Both the position numbers and the translations under genes were made by a program. Below, piece by piece: positions 1-5,293 of a DNA stretch of 6,623 nucleotides. The notes under the pieces were generated by a model. The model searched no databases. It had not been told where the DNA came from and saw nothing but the letters and a program-made list of their open reading frames with translations. The DNA is from CAYWBI01 sp964456445. GTDB taxonomy: Bacteria; Calditrichota; Calditrichia; Calditrichales; J004. Every line of letters starts with the position of its first letter. Position 1 is the stretch's first letter. Location of the stretch: assembly GCA_964456445.1 (NCBI GenBank), contig CAYWBI010000200.1, positions 1 through 6,623 on the forward strand, given 5' to 3'.

Positions 1-2
1 AA

Positions 3-470
3 TTATCCCCGGAAGGGTTTGATCATGTATATTTTCTTTTTACGGCAAATCCCGGAGAACCGGCAAAGCCTTTGCACAAGATTGCTTCCGGGGGGGAAAT
101 ATCACGAATTATGCTGGCATTAAAATCCGTGCTGGCGGCAAAGGATCATATCCCGGTATTGGTATTTGATGAAATCGATAGCGGAATATCCGGCAAGGCG
201 GCACAGATTGTAGGTAAAAAAATGGCCGATCTATCCGGATTTCACCAATTAATTTGTATAACGCATCTGCCACAGATTGCAGCTTTTGCCACTCATCATT
301 TTAAGGTACATAAACAGACAACCAATGGTGCAACGGCTGTAGCGGTAAGCCTGTTGGGGCCGGGCGATCAACGAAATGAAATTGCCGGTTTATTGGGGGG
401 GGCAACACTAACATCAGAAGCCCTTCTTAACGCGCAACGATTATTGGAAGAAGCACATAAAGAATTGTAA
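3..470 (+). CDS. recN: DNA repair protein RecN, C-terminal part (5' truncated by window edge)
   Basis: RecN is an SMC-like cytosolic ATPase that acts in recombinational repair of double-strand breaks. The window holds only its last 155 residues; the full family is about 550 residues, so the N-terminal ATPase half and the coiled coil lie upstream. Read from base 3, the frame gives a TANPGEPAKPLHKIASGGEISR block, which contains the ABC signature (SGGEISR). It is followed by Walker B and D-loop sequence (PVLVFDEIDSGISG) and the H-loop block (ICITHLPQIAAFA). This order is diagnostic of the RecN C-terminal ATPase lobe. The frame is open to the left edge, so the internal TTG at 72 is not a start. 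The gene ends in TAA at 468-470. An 82-bp gap follows before the next gene on the same strand, with no strong terminator hairpin, so read-through is possible. Confidence 0.96.
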   Translation, partial: LSPEGFDHVYFLFTANPGEPAKPLHKIASGGEISRIMLALKSVLAAKDHIPVLVFDEIDSGISGKAAQIVGKKMADLSGFHQLICITHLPQIAAFATHHFKVHKQTTNGATAVAVSLLGPGDQRNEIAGLLGGATLTSEALLNAQRLLEEAHKEL

Positions 471-493
471 AATTGTACTTTAAAAGCTTTGTT

Positions 494-522
494 TTGCATT
501 TATCGTTTTAAGTGCCTAATTT
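494..522 (+). promoter_or_regulatory. possible sigma70-type promoter before the 219-aa gene
   Basis: TTGCAT at 494-499 and TAATTT at 517-522 are separated by 17 bases, a plausible -35/-10 pair in the gap between recN and the next gene. Initiation would fall near 530, leaving a short leader that includes the AGGAGG at 543-548. The gap is AT-rich and such pairs arise easily by chance, so this is only a candidate. Confidence 0.25.
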
Positions 523-552
523 CTTACTTCACAAGATACAGCAGGAGGCCTA

Positions 553-1212
553 ATGCACCAAAAGCATAATAATTCAACGACAAACATCATAGGTGAAAAC
601 AGGAACCGTCGTTCCTTTCTTAGTTTCTTTAAGAAAAAAAGCAAATTCACCATTCGTCCGGGCGCGATGGCAGCGGATGATCTGAAAAAACTGGTTCAGT
701 CCATTGGAAAGAATAAAAAGGTAAATATTGTCCGGGTCGAATATGATGGCACACCCGAGGATAAACCCGTAACCGTTCAAATTGTTGATATTCGTGATGA
801 ATATTTTAGTGGACGGGTAGTTAATCTTGAGCGCAGTATAAAGCAAGATATGAACGATAAGCTTGTTTTTGTAAAAGGTGGTGGCGGTATAATTGATTTC
901 TTTTATACAGACGGCGATGTAAAATCAATCGAAGAAGATATTGACGAAAGCATTATTGAACAAAAAAACAAAGATGAACTTTTGGAAATCCTTGACGCCC
1001 TGGATTTGGAAGAGGCCATTCTTATAAGTTATTATGACCGCTCCAAAGGTGGTGTGATAAACGGATCCGGCCGCCTGGTTGCAAAAAACATTGCAGAAAA
1101 GACGTTTAAGGTGCAACTTAATTTAATAAATGACATCGAACTTGATATACCAAAAGATATTGAACTGAATGTTGAGACTGATAATGTTTTGGATCTGGAA
1201 GTTGTCATTTAA
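553..1212 (+). CDS. unrecognised 219-aa protein with apparent duplicated beta-rich domain
   Basis: I do not recognise this family. The ATG at 553 is well supported: AGGAGG lies at 543-548, four bases upstream. Residues 1-31 are polar and basic (RNRR at 17-20, FFKKKSK at 25-31), with no signal peptide or membrane segment, so a cytosolic location is likely. Residues about 55-118 and 152-219 look like two divergent copies of one beta-rich unit. Each begins with alternating hydrophobics and a tyrosine-aspartate (VEYDG at 62-66, SYYDR at 159-163), then a short strand ending in G-R/K-h-V. They are joined by an acidic helical linker (about 119-151). A glycine run (GGGG, 109-112) sits in the first unit. 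The base composition resembles the neighbouring genes, so transfer is not suggested. The position between recN and mrp gives no firm functional clue. Real gene, unknown function. Confidence 0.85.
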   Translation: MHQKHNNSTTNIIGENRNRRSFLSFFKKKSKFTIRPGAMAADDLKKLVQSIGKNKKVNIVRVEYDGTPEDKPVTVQIVDIRDEYFSGRVVNLERSIKQDMNDKLVFVKGGGGIIDFFYTDGDVKSIEEDIDESIIEQKNKDELLEILDALDLEEAILISYYDRSKGGVINGSGRLVAKNIAEKTFKVQLNLINDIELDIPKDIELNVETDNVLDLEVVI

Positions 1213-1240
1213 AAATTTGTTTAAACATTTTTGATTCCAA

Positions 1241-1281
1241 TGCTTGATAAAAAATATTCTTTTTTTTATCAGGCATTTTTT
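1241..1281 (+). terminator. terminator-like hairpin in the leader of mrp
   Basis: A 14-bp stem (1241-1254 pairing with 1262-1275, one G-U wobble) is followed by six T at 1276-1281. Most of the stem is A-T, so it is weaker than its length suggests. It starts 29 bases after the stop of the 219-aa gene. Only 17 bases separate the T run from the mrp start, and they hold the mrp ribosome binding site, so there is no room for a promoter between. Either transcription reads through, or the hairpin belongs to the mrp leader. Confidence 0.6.
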
Positions 1282-1298
1282 ATATAAAGGAGAGCAAT

Positions 1299-2336
1299 AT
1301 GCCAAGCAATGAGCAAATAACGGAATTACTAAAGAAAATTAATTATCCCGGGTTTTCACGGGATATAGTTTCATTTGGTATTGTAAACAATATTTTGATT
1401 ACCGATTCGAAAGTGACGATATCCATTGTCTTAAAAAGCGATGACGCCAAAATTGCAGAGCAACTCATGGCGGAAGTTGATAAAACGGTGAAAGCGGCCT
1501 ACCCGGACATTTCTGTTGCCGTAAATTTTACGCACCAACAAACCAAGGCGGCCCCGCAAGCCCCGCAGCAAATGGCCTATTTGCAGAATGTAAAATATAA
1601 AGTTGCCGTGGCAAGTGGTAAAGGTGGTGTAGGAAAATCCACAGTTGCGGTAAACCTGGCCATCGCCCTGGCCCGGGAAGGAATGAAGGTTGGTCTTCTG
1701 GATGCCGATATATATGGCCCAAGTATCCCGGTGATGCTGGATATTAAGGAGCAGCCTCTTTTTGATGGCAAAAAATTAAAACCCATCGAAAAATATGGCG
1801 TAAAGTTTATGTCCCTGGGATTTCTTGTTGATCCCAATGATGCGGTAATTTGGCGCGGGGCATTGGTTACACGGGCCCTGCAACAACTAATGAACGATGT
1901 GGATTGGGATGGCGTGGATATCATGTTATTTGATATGCCTCCGGGAACCGGAGATGCGCAATTGACCCTTTCCCAATCGGTCTCTCTCGATGGCAGCGTT
2001 ATCGTTTCCACGCCGCAGGATGTTGCCTTGCTCGATGCTGTAAAAGGCGTGCAAATGTTCCGCAAGGTCAATGTTCCCATTATGGGGATAATCGAAAACA
2101 TGAGTTATTTTATCTGCCCTCATTGTGGCGGACGGACGGAAATATTTGATCATGGTGGTGTATTGAAGGAATGTAAGCGACTTGGAACAGAGCTCTTGGG
2201 GGAAATCCCACTCGACGCCGAAATCCGTATCGGTGGCGATAAGGGTATCCCTGTTGTGGCCTCGGATGCTTCAAATCCTCAGTCCACGGCATTTATAGAA
2301 ATCGCAAAAAAAATTAAAACAAATCTTCAGGGTTAA
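1299..2336 (+). CDS. mrp: Mrp/ApbC-family P-loop ATPase, Fe-S cluster carrier
   Basis: This cytosolic P-loop NTPase of the Mrp/ApbC/NBP35 group binds a [4Fe-4S] cluster between two subunits and hands it to apo-proteins (known for the family). The 345-aa length is normal. Residues about 4-78 form the N-terminal MIP18/DUF59-like domain. A Gln/Ala/Pro-rich linker (about 79-95) leads to the ATPase domain, with a deviant Walker A (GKGGVGKS, 107-114), the LLDADIYGPSIP block (133-144) and MLFDMPPGTGD (209-219). The cluster-binding CPHC pair lies at 273-276, so all key residues are present. The start at 1299 is supported by AAGGAG at 1287-1292, six bases upstream. The gene is preceded closely by a terminator-like hairpin and followed 23 bases later by a strong terminator, so its transcript probably ends there. 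Confidence 0.96.
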   Translation: MPSNEQITELLKKINYPGFSRDIVSFGIVNNILITDSKVTISIVLKSDDAKIAEQLMAEVDKTVKAAYPDISVAVNFTHQQTKAAPQAPQQMAYLQNVKYKVAVASGKGGVGKSTVAVNLAIALAREGMKVGLLDADIYGPSIPVMLDIKEQPLFDGKKLKPIEKYGVKFMSLGFLVDPNDAVIWRGALVTRALQQLMNDVDWDGVDIMLFDMPPGTGDAQLTLSQSVSLDGSVIVSTPQDVALLDAVKGVQMFRKVNVPIMGIIENMSYFICPHCGGRTEIFDHGGVLKECKRLGTELLGEIPLDAEIRIGGDKGIPVVASDASNPQSTAFIEIAKKIKTNLQG

Positions 2337-2359
2337 AGAAACTGGTCAATTTCATACCA

Positions 2360-2390
2360 CCCCGTCTTAGCTATTAAGTCGGGGTTTTTT
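2360..2390 (+). terminator. Rho-independent terminator after mrp
   Basis: CCCCG at 2360-2364 pairs with CGGGG at 2380-2384. CTTA pairs with TAAG further in, across a single T-T mismatch, with a five-base loop (2370-2374). Six T follow directly (2385-2390). It lies 23 bases after the mrp stop codon. Confidence 0.88.
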
Positions 2391-2398
2391 ATTGAGAT

Positions 2399-2456
2399 AA
2401 ATCTGATATATAAAAAAAGATACAATTGTTATATAGATTTGCTAAATCTGACATAT
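2399..2456 (+). promoter_or_regulatory. repeated AAATCTGAYATAT elements before the HTH gene
   Basis: AAATCTGATATAT (2399-2411) recurs as AAATCTGACATAT (2444-2456), with one difference over 13 bases. Between them AGATTT (2435-2440) is the inverse of AAATCT (2444-2449), three bases apart, so the second copy is also one arm of a small palindrome. The elements lie 100-160 bases before the start of a predicted DNA-binding protein. They could form its own operator, but the region is AT-rich and chance is possible. Confidence 0.3.
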
Positions 2457-2558
2457 TATGTGTCGATAATCATACAAATCTTTTTTCGTATTTCTTATCT
2501 TGAAGACGTATGATCTGGAGAAGATGCACCAGGAAGTATATTTGAAATGGAGGGAGCT

Positions 2559-2780
2559 ATGCAAAATATCCAATCTTATACCATCCTTGAAGCAGCAAAC
2601 AACCTGGCGGTGAGTGAAGCTGTCATCAATAAATTTATAAACAGGGGGCTGATAATGGTCCGGCAAAAGGGCGGGGCCAAAATCCTTACACCCTACGCCT
2701 ACAGACAGCTTGTACGGATTTTGGATTTATATGAGAAATCCTATCCTGCAGATGGCATCGAAAGACTTATAAATAATTAA
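2559..2780 (+). CDS. small MerR/CbpM-like helix-turn-helix protein
   Basis: A 73-aa protein resembling the N-terminal MerR-type winged helix found in small regulators and in CbpM-like chaperone modulators. Near the N-terminus, SYTILEAANNLAVSEAVINKF gives a helix-turn-helix. It is followed by the wing-like NRGLIMVRQKGGAKILTPYAYRQL, and the GLI turn and the late L-x-x-I-L-x-L helix are typical of the fold. There is no effector domain, so it is either a minimal DNA-binding protein or a protein-binding modulator; no DnaJ/CbpA gene is visible. I prefer the ATG at 2559 because GGAGGGAG (2549-2556) is well placed before it. An in-frame ATG at 2547 would add four residues but overlaps that site. The gene has its own 200-bp upstream region with repeated elements and is followed by a terminator 12 bases after the stop. 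Confidence 0.75.
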   Translation: MQNIQSYTILEAANNLAVSEAVINKFINRGLIMVRQKGGAKILTPYAYRQLVRILDLYEKSYPADGIERLINN

Positions 2781-2870
2781 CTATTGAGCAAGAAAAAAGC
2801 CCGTTCAAAATTGAATGGGCTTTTCTGTTTAAGGTGTTTTATGGTATTGCCGATAGGGTATCCTGCTCTA
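2775..2870. repeat. direct repeat, copy 1 of the terminator region
   Basis: This 96-bp segment matches 4034-4130 with three substitutions (two at 2781-2782, one at 2816) and one missing G (in the GGCC of copy 2 near 4109-4112). It starts in the last codons of the HTH gene, contains the terminator stem, and ends in TCCTGCTCTA in both copies. It marks the left edge of the degenerate middle region. Confidence 0.9.
2793..2824 (+). terminator. terminator after the HTH gene (repeat copy 1)
   Basis: AGCCCGTTCAA at 2798-2808 pairs with TTGAATGGGCT at 2811-2821. An A run precedes the stem and a T run follows, so it could work in both directions. The one difference from copy 2 (T at 2816) leaves a G-U pair in the + strand RNA but would give an A-C mismatch in the minus strand RNA. 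This fits a role for the + strand HTH gene, whose stop is 12 bases upstream. Confidence 0.85.
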
Positions 2871-2873
2871 ACA

Positions 2874-2938
2874 TTTGCCCGTCTCTTTTTTTTATGGATT
2901 GGATGGCCGTTTTGTCCGCGGCTTGCTCATCATTGCCG
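2874..2938 (-). pseudogene. degenerate internal fragment of the CpoB-like lipoprotein gene
   Basis: The 65 bases at 2874-2938 align with 4781-4844 inside the intact lipoprotein gene, with about six or seven substitutions and one extra T in the T run. On the minus strand the fragment encodes GNDEQAADKTAIQSIKKK, against GNDEQAADNTATQSTKKE in the intact protein (residues 55-72). The extra T shifts the frame after this. Relative to the intact locus, about 650 bp between the repeat and this piece is missing, and nothing recognisable continues beyond 2938. It is a relic of a second copy of the gene and encodes nothing functional. Confidence 0.8.
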
Positions 2939-3066
2939 ATGGGCCTATCAAAGCCACTCCACCGGATCTGCTGAAAAACCTTCTTCAGAAAAAGGCTAAC
3001 GCAGGAAGAATATTCCGATATGCTTTGGATATATTCGCTATACTTGCAGGCCCTGCCATCGGATAA
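2938..3066 (+). other. unassigned open stretch, possible gene remnant
   Basis: Immediately after the lipoprotein-gene fragment, a + strand frame reads DGPIKATPPDLLKNLLQKKA and then an amphipathic-looking tail (GRIFRYALDIFAILAGPAIG) up to a TAA at 3064-3066. The composition is protein-like, but there is no plausible start or ribosome binding site in this frame, and the frame runs back into the reversed fragment. It may be the 3' end of a truncated foreign gene, or chance. I do not recognise it. Confidence 0.2.
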
Positions 3067-3121
3067 GAGGGAAGGCTGTTTTAAAGAGCCCGCCTTTCTA
3101 CTCCAACCGATTTAAAAACCC

Positions 3122-3453
3122 CTACATCTCAAAACCGCGGCGGTAGCGGATCCATTCCCTAAAGAAAATATCTTCAATAAAATAGCGGCCCGTTCCGTCC
3201 TGTTCCAAAATGCCCGCGTGGAACATGCGTTCCGGCGCGGACATCACGGTCGATATGGCCTTGAGTTCGTAGGCCTGAAGAAAAGCTAGCGTGCCATAGG
3301 AATGCCGCGCCTCCGCCCGGGGCTTAGCAGAACAATGTTCTGTCCGCTGTTTATAATGGCGCGCAATTCCTTGATTTCTTTGCTACGATTGGTGAAATGG
3401 CTGCCTTCGACCACATCGCCAAAGCGAAAGATGTTTTTTATGTCACGCTTCAT
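3122..3453 (-). pseudogene. archaeal-type AAA ATPase, internally deleted and frameshifted
   Basis: The minus strand start at 3453 is excellent: AAGGAGG lies five bases upstream of the ATG. The first residues, MKRDIKNIFRFGDVVEGSHF followed by TNRSKEIKELRAIINSGQNIVLLSPG, match the N-terminus of the archaeal-type ATPase family (FxFGxxVxGxxFxNRxxEI, then a VLxSPRRxGKT P-loop). The frame stops at a TAG near 3286, right where Walker A should be; the P-loop lysine is missing. In another frame, codons from about 3298 to the TAG at 3122-3124 read YGTLAFLQAYELKAISTVMS and then GILEQDGTGRYFIEDIFFREW, which matches the family's C-terminal winged-helix end. Intact members have roughly 350-480 residues; about 110 codons remain, so most of the ATPase core has been deleted. 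Such ATPases are often multi-copy and accessory. It is a dead relic. Confidence 0.8.
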
Positions 3454-3463
3454 AAGGGCCTCC

Positions 3464-3502
3464 TTACTACGAAGTTTTTCGTATCGAATAAATTCGTAGT
3501 AA
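3464..3502 (-). promoter_or_regulatory. perfect 10-bp inverted repeat upstream of the ATPase relic
   Basis: TTACTACGAA (3464-3473) and TTCGTAGTAA (3493-3502) are exact reverse complements separated by 19 bases. A third TTCGTA lies at 3478-3483, exactly 15 bases before the one at 3493-3498. The block begins 11 bases upstream of the ATPase start, and its inner arm abuts the ribosome binding site. It may be an operator, or an RNA structure near the start. It may also be a terminus-like element that travels with this ATPase family; that last idea is inference. Confidence 0.5.
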
Positions 3503-3672
3503 ATATATCGCAGAAGATCGAAGCTTTCAAGGGGGGCTTTTTTAGCCGTATCCTTTAGCAAGCCGGTTTCGCTTGATGAACAGCCTTTCTAATGCGCTAT
3601 CCTACTGGGCAAGGGGGTTATATTTCTAAATATGTTCTGGAATAAAAACACCCTAAACCATATCAACAATAA

Positions 3673-3906
3673 ATGAAAATGAATATTGAAGAACCCTTCT
3701 CAAATGCCACAATCAAATGGTTATTAATTAGGGCATCTATGAAAAAGCACGGCATAAAATATACCGGAGTGGACTTAGAGTGTCGCTTGAAATAATTACC
3801 GCAGGAGCACACGAAGTTGGATGCCACGACGAAGAAAAAGGCGAAAGAACCTTCCCGGATAGGAATGGTGTATCTGGTAAAGAACATCGCCCGGTTTATG
3901 CGGGCG
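3673..3906 (+). pseudogene. unrecognised small reading frame interrupted by a stop
   Basis: From the ATG at 3673 the frame reads MKMNIEEPFSNATIKWLLIR, then ASMKKHGIKYTGVDLECRLK and TAA at 3793-3795 (40 residues). The same frame then stays open, without a new start, through LPQEHTKLDATTKKKAKEPS and RIGMVYLVKN into the terminator hairpin. A single TAA dividing an open frame that runs straight into a terminator suggests a small gene killed by a nonsense mutation. There is no Shine-Dalgarno before 3673 and I recognise neither half. It could be chance, since an overlapping frame (3780-4046) is also open. Confidence 0.22.
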
Positions 3907-3912
3907 TTTTTT
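3888..3912 (+). terminator. Rho-independent terminator in the degenerate region
   Basis: CGCCCG (3888-3893) pairs perfectly with CGGGCG (3901-3906) around a seven-base loop, followed by six T (3907-3912). It reads on the + strand, yet no intact + strand gene lies upstream within the region. It is therefore probably the surviving end of a lost gene. Confidence 0.7.
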
Positions 3913-4033
3913 GTCCTTTTTTGAAAATCGGTCTTGTTAAGATTGAAAAGATAAAAAATGTCTTTTTGAATTGGCCAATTGCGTCAAATTGCGAAATAAT
4001 TTATTTTGGCCTTGTGACTTTTAAGGAAACCCC

Positions 4034-4130
4034 AATTAAAGATTGAGCAAGAAAAAAGCCCGTTCAAAATTGAACGGGCTTTTCTGTTTAAGGTGTTTTA
4101 TGGTATTGGCCGATAGGGTATCCTGCTCTA
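4034..4130. repeat. direct repeat, copy 2 of the terminator region
   Basis: This 97-bp segment is nearly identical to 2775-2870. It ends 12 bases before the stop of the CpoB-like gene on the minus strand. Its terminator stem is perfect, unlike copy 1. Confidence 0.9.
4052..4083 (-). terminator. terminator of the CpoB-like gene (repeat copy 2)
   Basis: AGCCCGTTCAA (4057-4067) and TTGAACGGGCT (4070-4080) form a perfect 11-bp inverted repeat. The minus strand RNA ends in a run of six U (complement of 4052-4057). It lies about 60 bases after the stop of the lipoprotein gene. The four T after the stem on the + strand make it potentially bidirectional. Confidence 0.88.
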
Positions 4131-4141
4131 TAGACCAAATA

Positions 4142-5005
4142 TTACATTTTTTCCAACAAACGATTTGCCTTGGCCAGGAATTCACTTTTAGGATATTCTT
4201 CTATTAAGCGGTTCAGTTCCTCCGTTGCCTTATTAAATTCCTTTTTGCGGATATAACAGAGACCGAGTTTAAACTGGGCGTCATCTTTTTTATTGGGACT
4301 GGCAAAGGTGAAAACCTTTTCAAATGAGATGATCGCGGCATCATACGAACGTAAGGCATATTGACATTCCCCGATCCAGTATTGGGCGTTTTCTGCCAGA
4401 GGATGGGTGCTGCTCGCCGCAAGCATCGATTCAAACAATTGAATGGCTGCCCGGTAGTTGTGGTTCTCAAATTCCGATCGGGCCTCATCGTAGCGGGATT
4501 GATATTCATCCATGGAAATGTCACTGATAACCGTCGTTCCGCCGGGACGCTTGTTTAATTCATCTTCCTGCATGGTTACCTGCGCCCGAAGATCTGCGAT
4601 GGTTCGGTCTTTCGCATTCAGTTTTTTTTGCAACGTCTTTATTTTATTGTTCAACTTCTTCTTCTCGGCGCTGCTTATTTCCGTGCCCGCATCTTGGCTG
4701 ATGTTTACCCGGTCGCTGGTAGAAAGCAGGTTTAGCTTTTCGTCCCCGGAAACTTTCTCTTTGGAGTCGGCGCTTTTGCTTTTATCCGTCTCTTTTTTTG
4801 TGGATTGGGTGGCCGTGTTATCCGCGGCTTGCTCATCATTGCCGGAAATACCCAACAGGGCCTCGATGTCATCTAATTCCTGTTGTTGCTTCTCATCCTT
4901 GGTTGATGCATCCGCCTGGTCATCCGGTTGGGAGCTGGCACAACCCATAAAACTAAAAGGGACGATCAAGATAGAAAGTAGGTAAATAATGGATTTTAAT
5001 TTCAT
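4142..5005 (-). CDS. TPR lipoprotein of CpoB/YbgF (Tol-Pal-associated) type
   Basis: This 287-aa protein is probably an envelope lipoprotein. From the ATG at 5005 it has a signal peptide (MKLKSIIYLLSILIVPFSFM) ending in a lipobox-like SFMGC with Cys22; Phe at -3 is less usual. Next comes a long acidic, Ser/Lys/Asp-rich linker (about 25-110), a coiled coil (about 113-150), and a C-terminal TPR array (about 167-287) with repeats such as YRAAIQLFESMLAAS, YDAAIISFEKVFTFASP and FNKATEELNRLIEEYPKSEF. Signal, coiled coil and C-terminal TPRs are the layout of CpoB/YbgF, which links the Tol-Pal system to peptidoglycan synthesis. Here tol and pal are not adjacent and the linker is unusual, so the exact role is uncertain. 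The start is chosen because GGAGG lies four bases upstream; the ATG at 5008 is only one base from it. It is monocistronic, with the terminator in repeat copy 2. A relic of a second copy lies at 2874-2938. Confidence 0.88.
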   Translation of the reverse strand: MKLKSIIYLLSILIVPFSFMGCASSQPDDQADASTKDEKQQQELDDIEALLGISGNDEQAADNTATQSTKKETDKSKSADSKEKVSGDEKLNLLSTSDRVNISQDAGTEISSAEKKKLNNKIKTLQKKLNAKDRTIADLRAQVTMQEDELNKRPGGTTVISDISMDEYQSRYDEARSEFENHNYRAAIQLFESMLAASSTHPLAENAQYWIGECQYALRSYDAAIISFEKVFTFASPNKKDDAQFKLGLCYIRKKEFNKATEELNRLIEEYPKSEFLAKANRLLEKM

Positions 5006-5164
5006 CATGCCTCCGTCGGAACATTTGTTTATATTTTTAATAGTTTGATACAAGCCGGGAACCGATTTGACCAGGATCGTTTTATTCTCATAAAGATTAA
5101 ACCGCTATCCCAAAAATTCAGCATCCGAATATTACTGTTATCGGCAGTTGTTAAATATGTTTAT

Positions 5165-5179
5165 ATACTGATTCAGTAT
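5165..5179. promoter_or_regulatory. perfect 15-bp palindrome upstream of the lipoprotein gene
   Basis: ATACTGATTCAGTAT has two exact 7-bp arms around a central T. It lies about 160 bases upstream of the CpoB-like start, in a 287-bp non-coding gap (5006-5293) that shows no other convincing signal. It has the form of a repressor site. No partner regulator can be assigned. Confidence 0.35.
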
Positions 5180-5293
5180 TTTACAATCAGGAAAGGAAAT
5201 GTACAAATTTTAGTTGAAACTTTTTAATTGCCAAATTTGATAAGTTTTTGCCCTGGATAGGGCGTTTGTGACCAATTACCCTAATGTGATGTG

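Larger units (their letters stand above)
3503..4033. other. non-coding or decayed stretch between the ATPase relic and repeat copy 2
   Basis: About 530 bases without a convincing intact gene. The first 150 bases hold no recognisable coding or structural signal. A broken + strand frame occupies 3673-3906 and ends in a terminator. The remaining AT-rich 120 bases contain AATTGCG twice ten bases apart (3977-3983 and 3987-3993) but no clear promoter. Nothing here matches a transposase, tRNA or ncRNA that I know. Confidence 0.5.

Noticed and set aside
1577..2101. 174-aa open frame on the minus strand inside mrp
   Set aside because: It is a shadow of the well-conserved mrp coding sequence and has no ribosome binding site or recognisable domain.
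3286..3561. Longer minus strand start at 3561 for the ATPase relic
   Set aside because: The added residues cross the inverted repeat and match nothing in the family. The ATG at 3453 has an ideal AAGGAGG and begins at the usual family N-terminus.
3821..3862. Arg/Lys-rich MPRRRKRRKN reading, resembling the start of some transposases
   Set aside because: It stops after 13 codons and nothing downstream matches the catalytic histidines of IS200/RAYT-type transposases.
2775..4130. CRISPR array or intact insertion sequence explaining the repeats
   Set aside because: There are only two copies over 1.2 kb apart, no short spacers, no transposase, and no terminal inverted repeats at the ends of the segment.
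4512..4985. 157-aa open frame on the + strand opposite the lipoprotein gene
   Set aside because: Its Ser/Phe-rich composition is what the complement of a Lys/Glu/Asp-rich coding strand yields. The minus strand has the signal peptide and TPRs.
5045..5227. 60-aa + strand open frame in the gap before the lipoprotein gene
   Set aside because: No ribosome binding site, low-complexity AT-driven composition and no recognisable domain.
5250..5263. GCCCT/AGGGC hairpin after the secreted-protein gene
   Set aside because: The stem has five base pairs. On the minus strand it is followed by A rather than T, so it does not look like a terminator for that gene.
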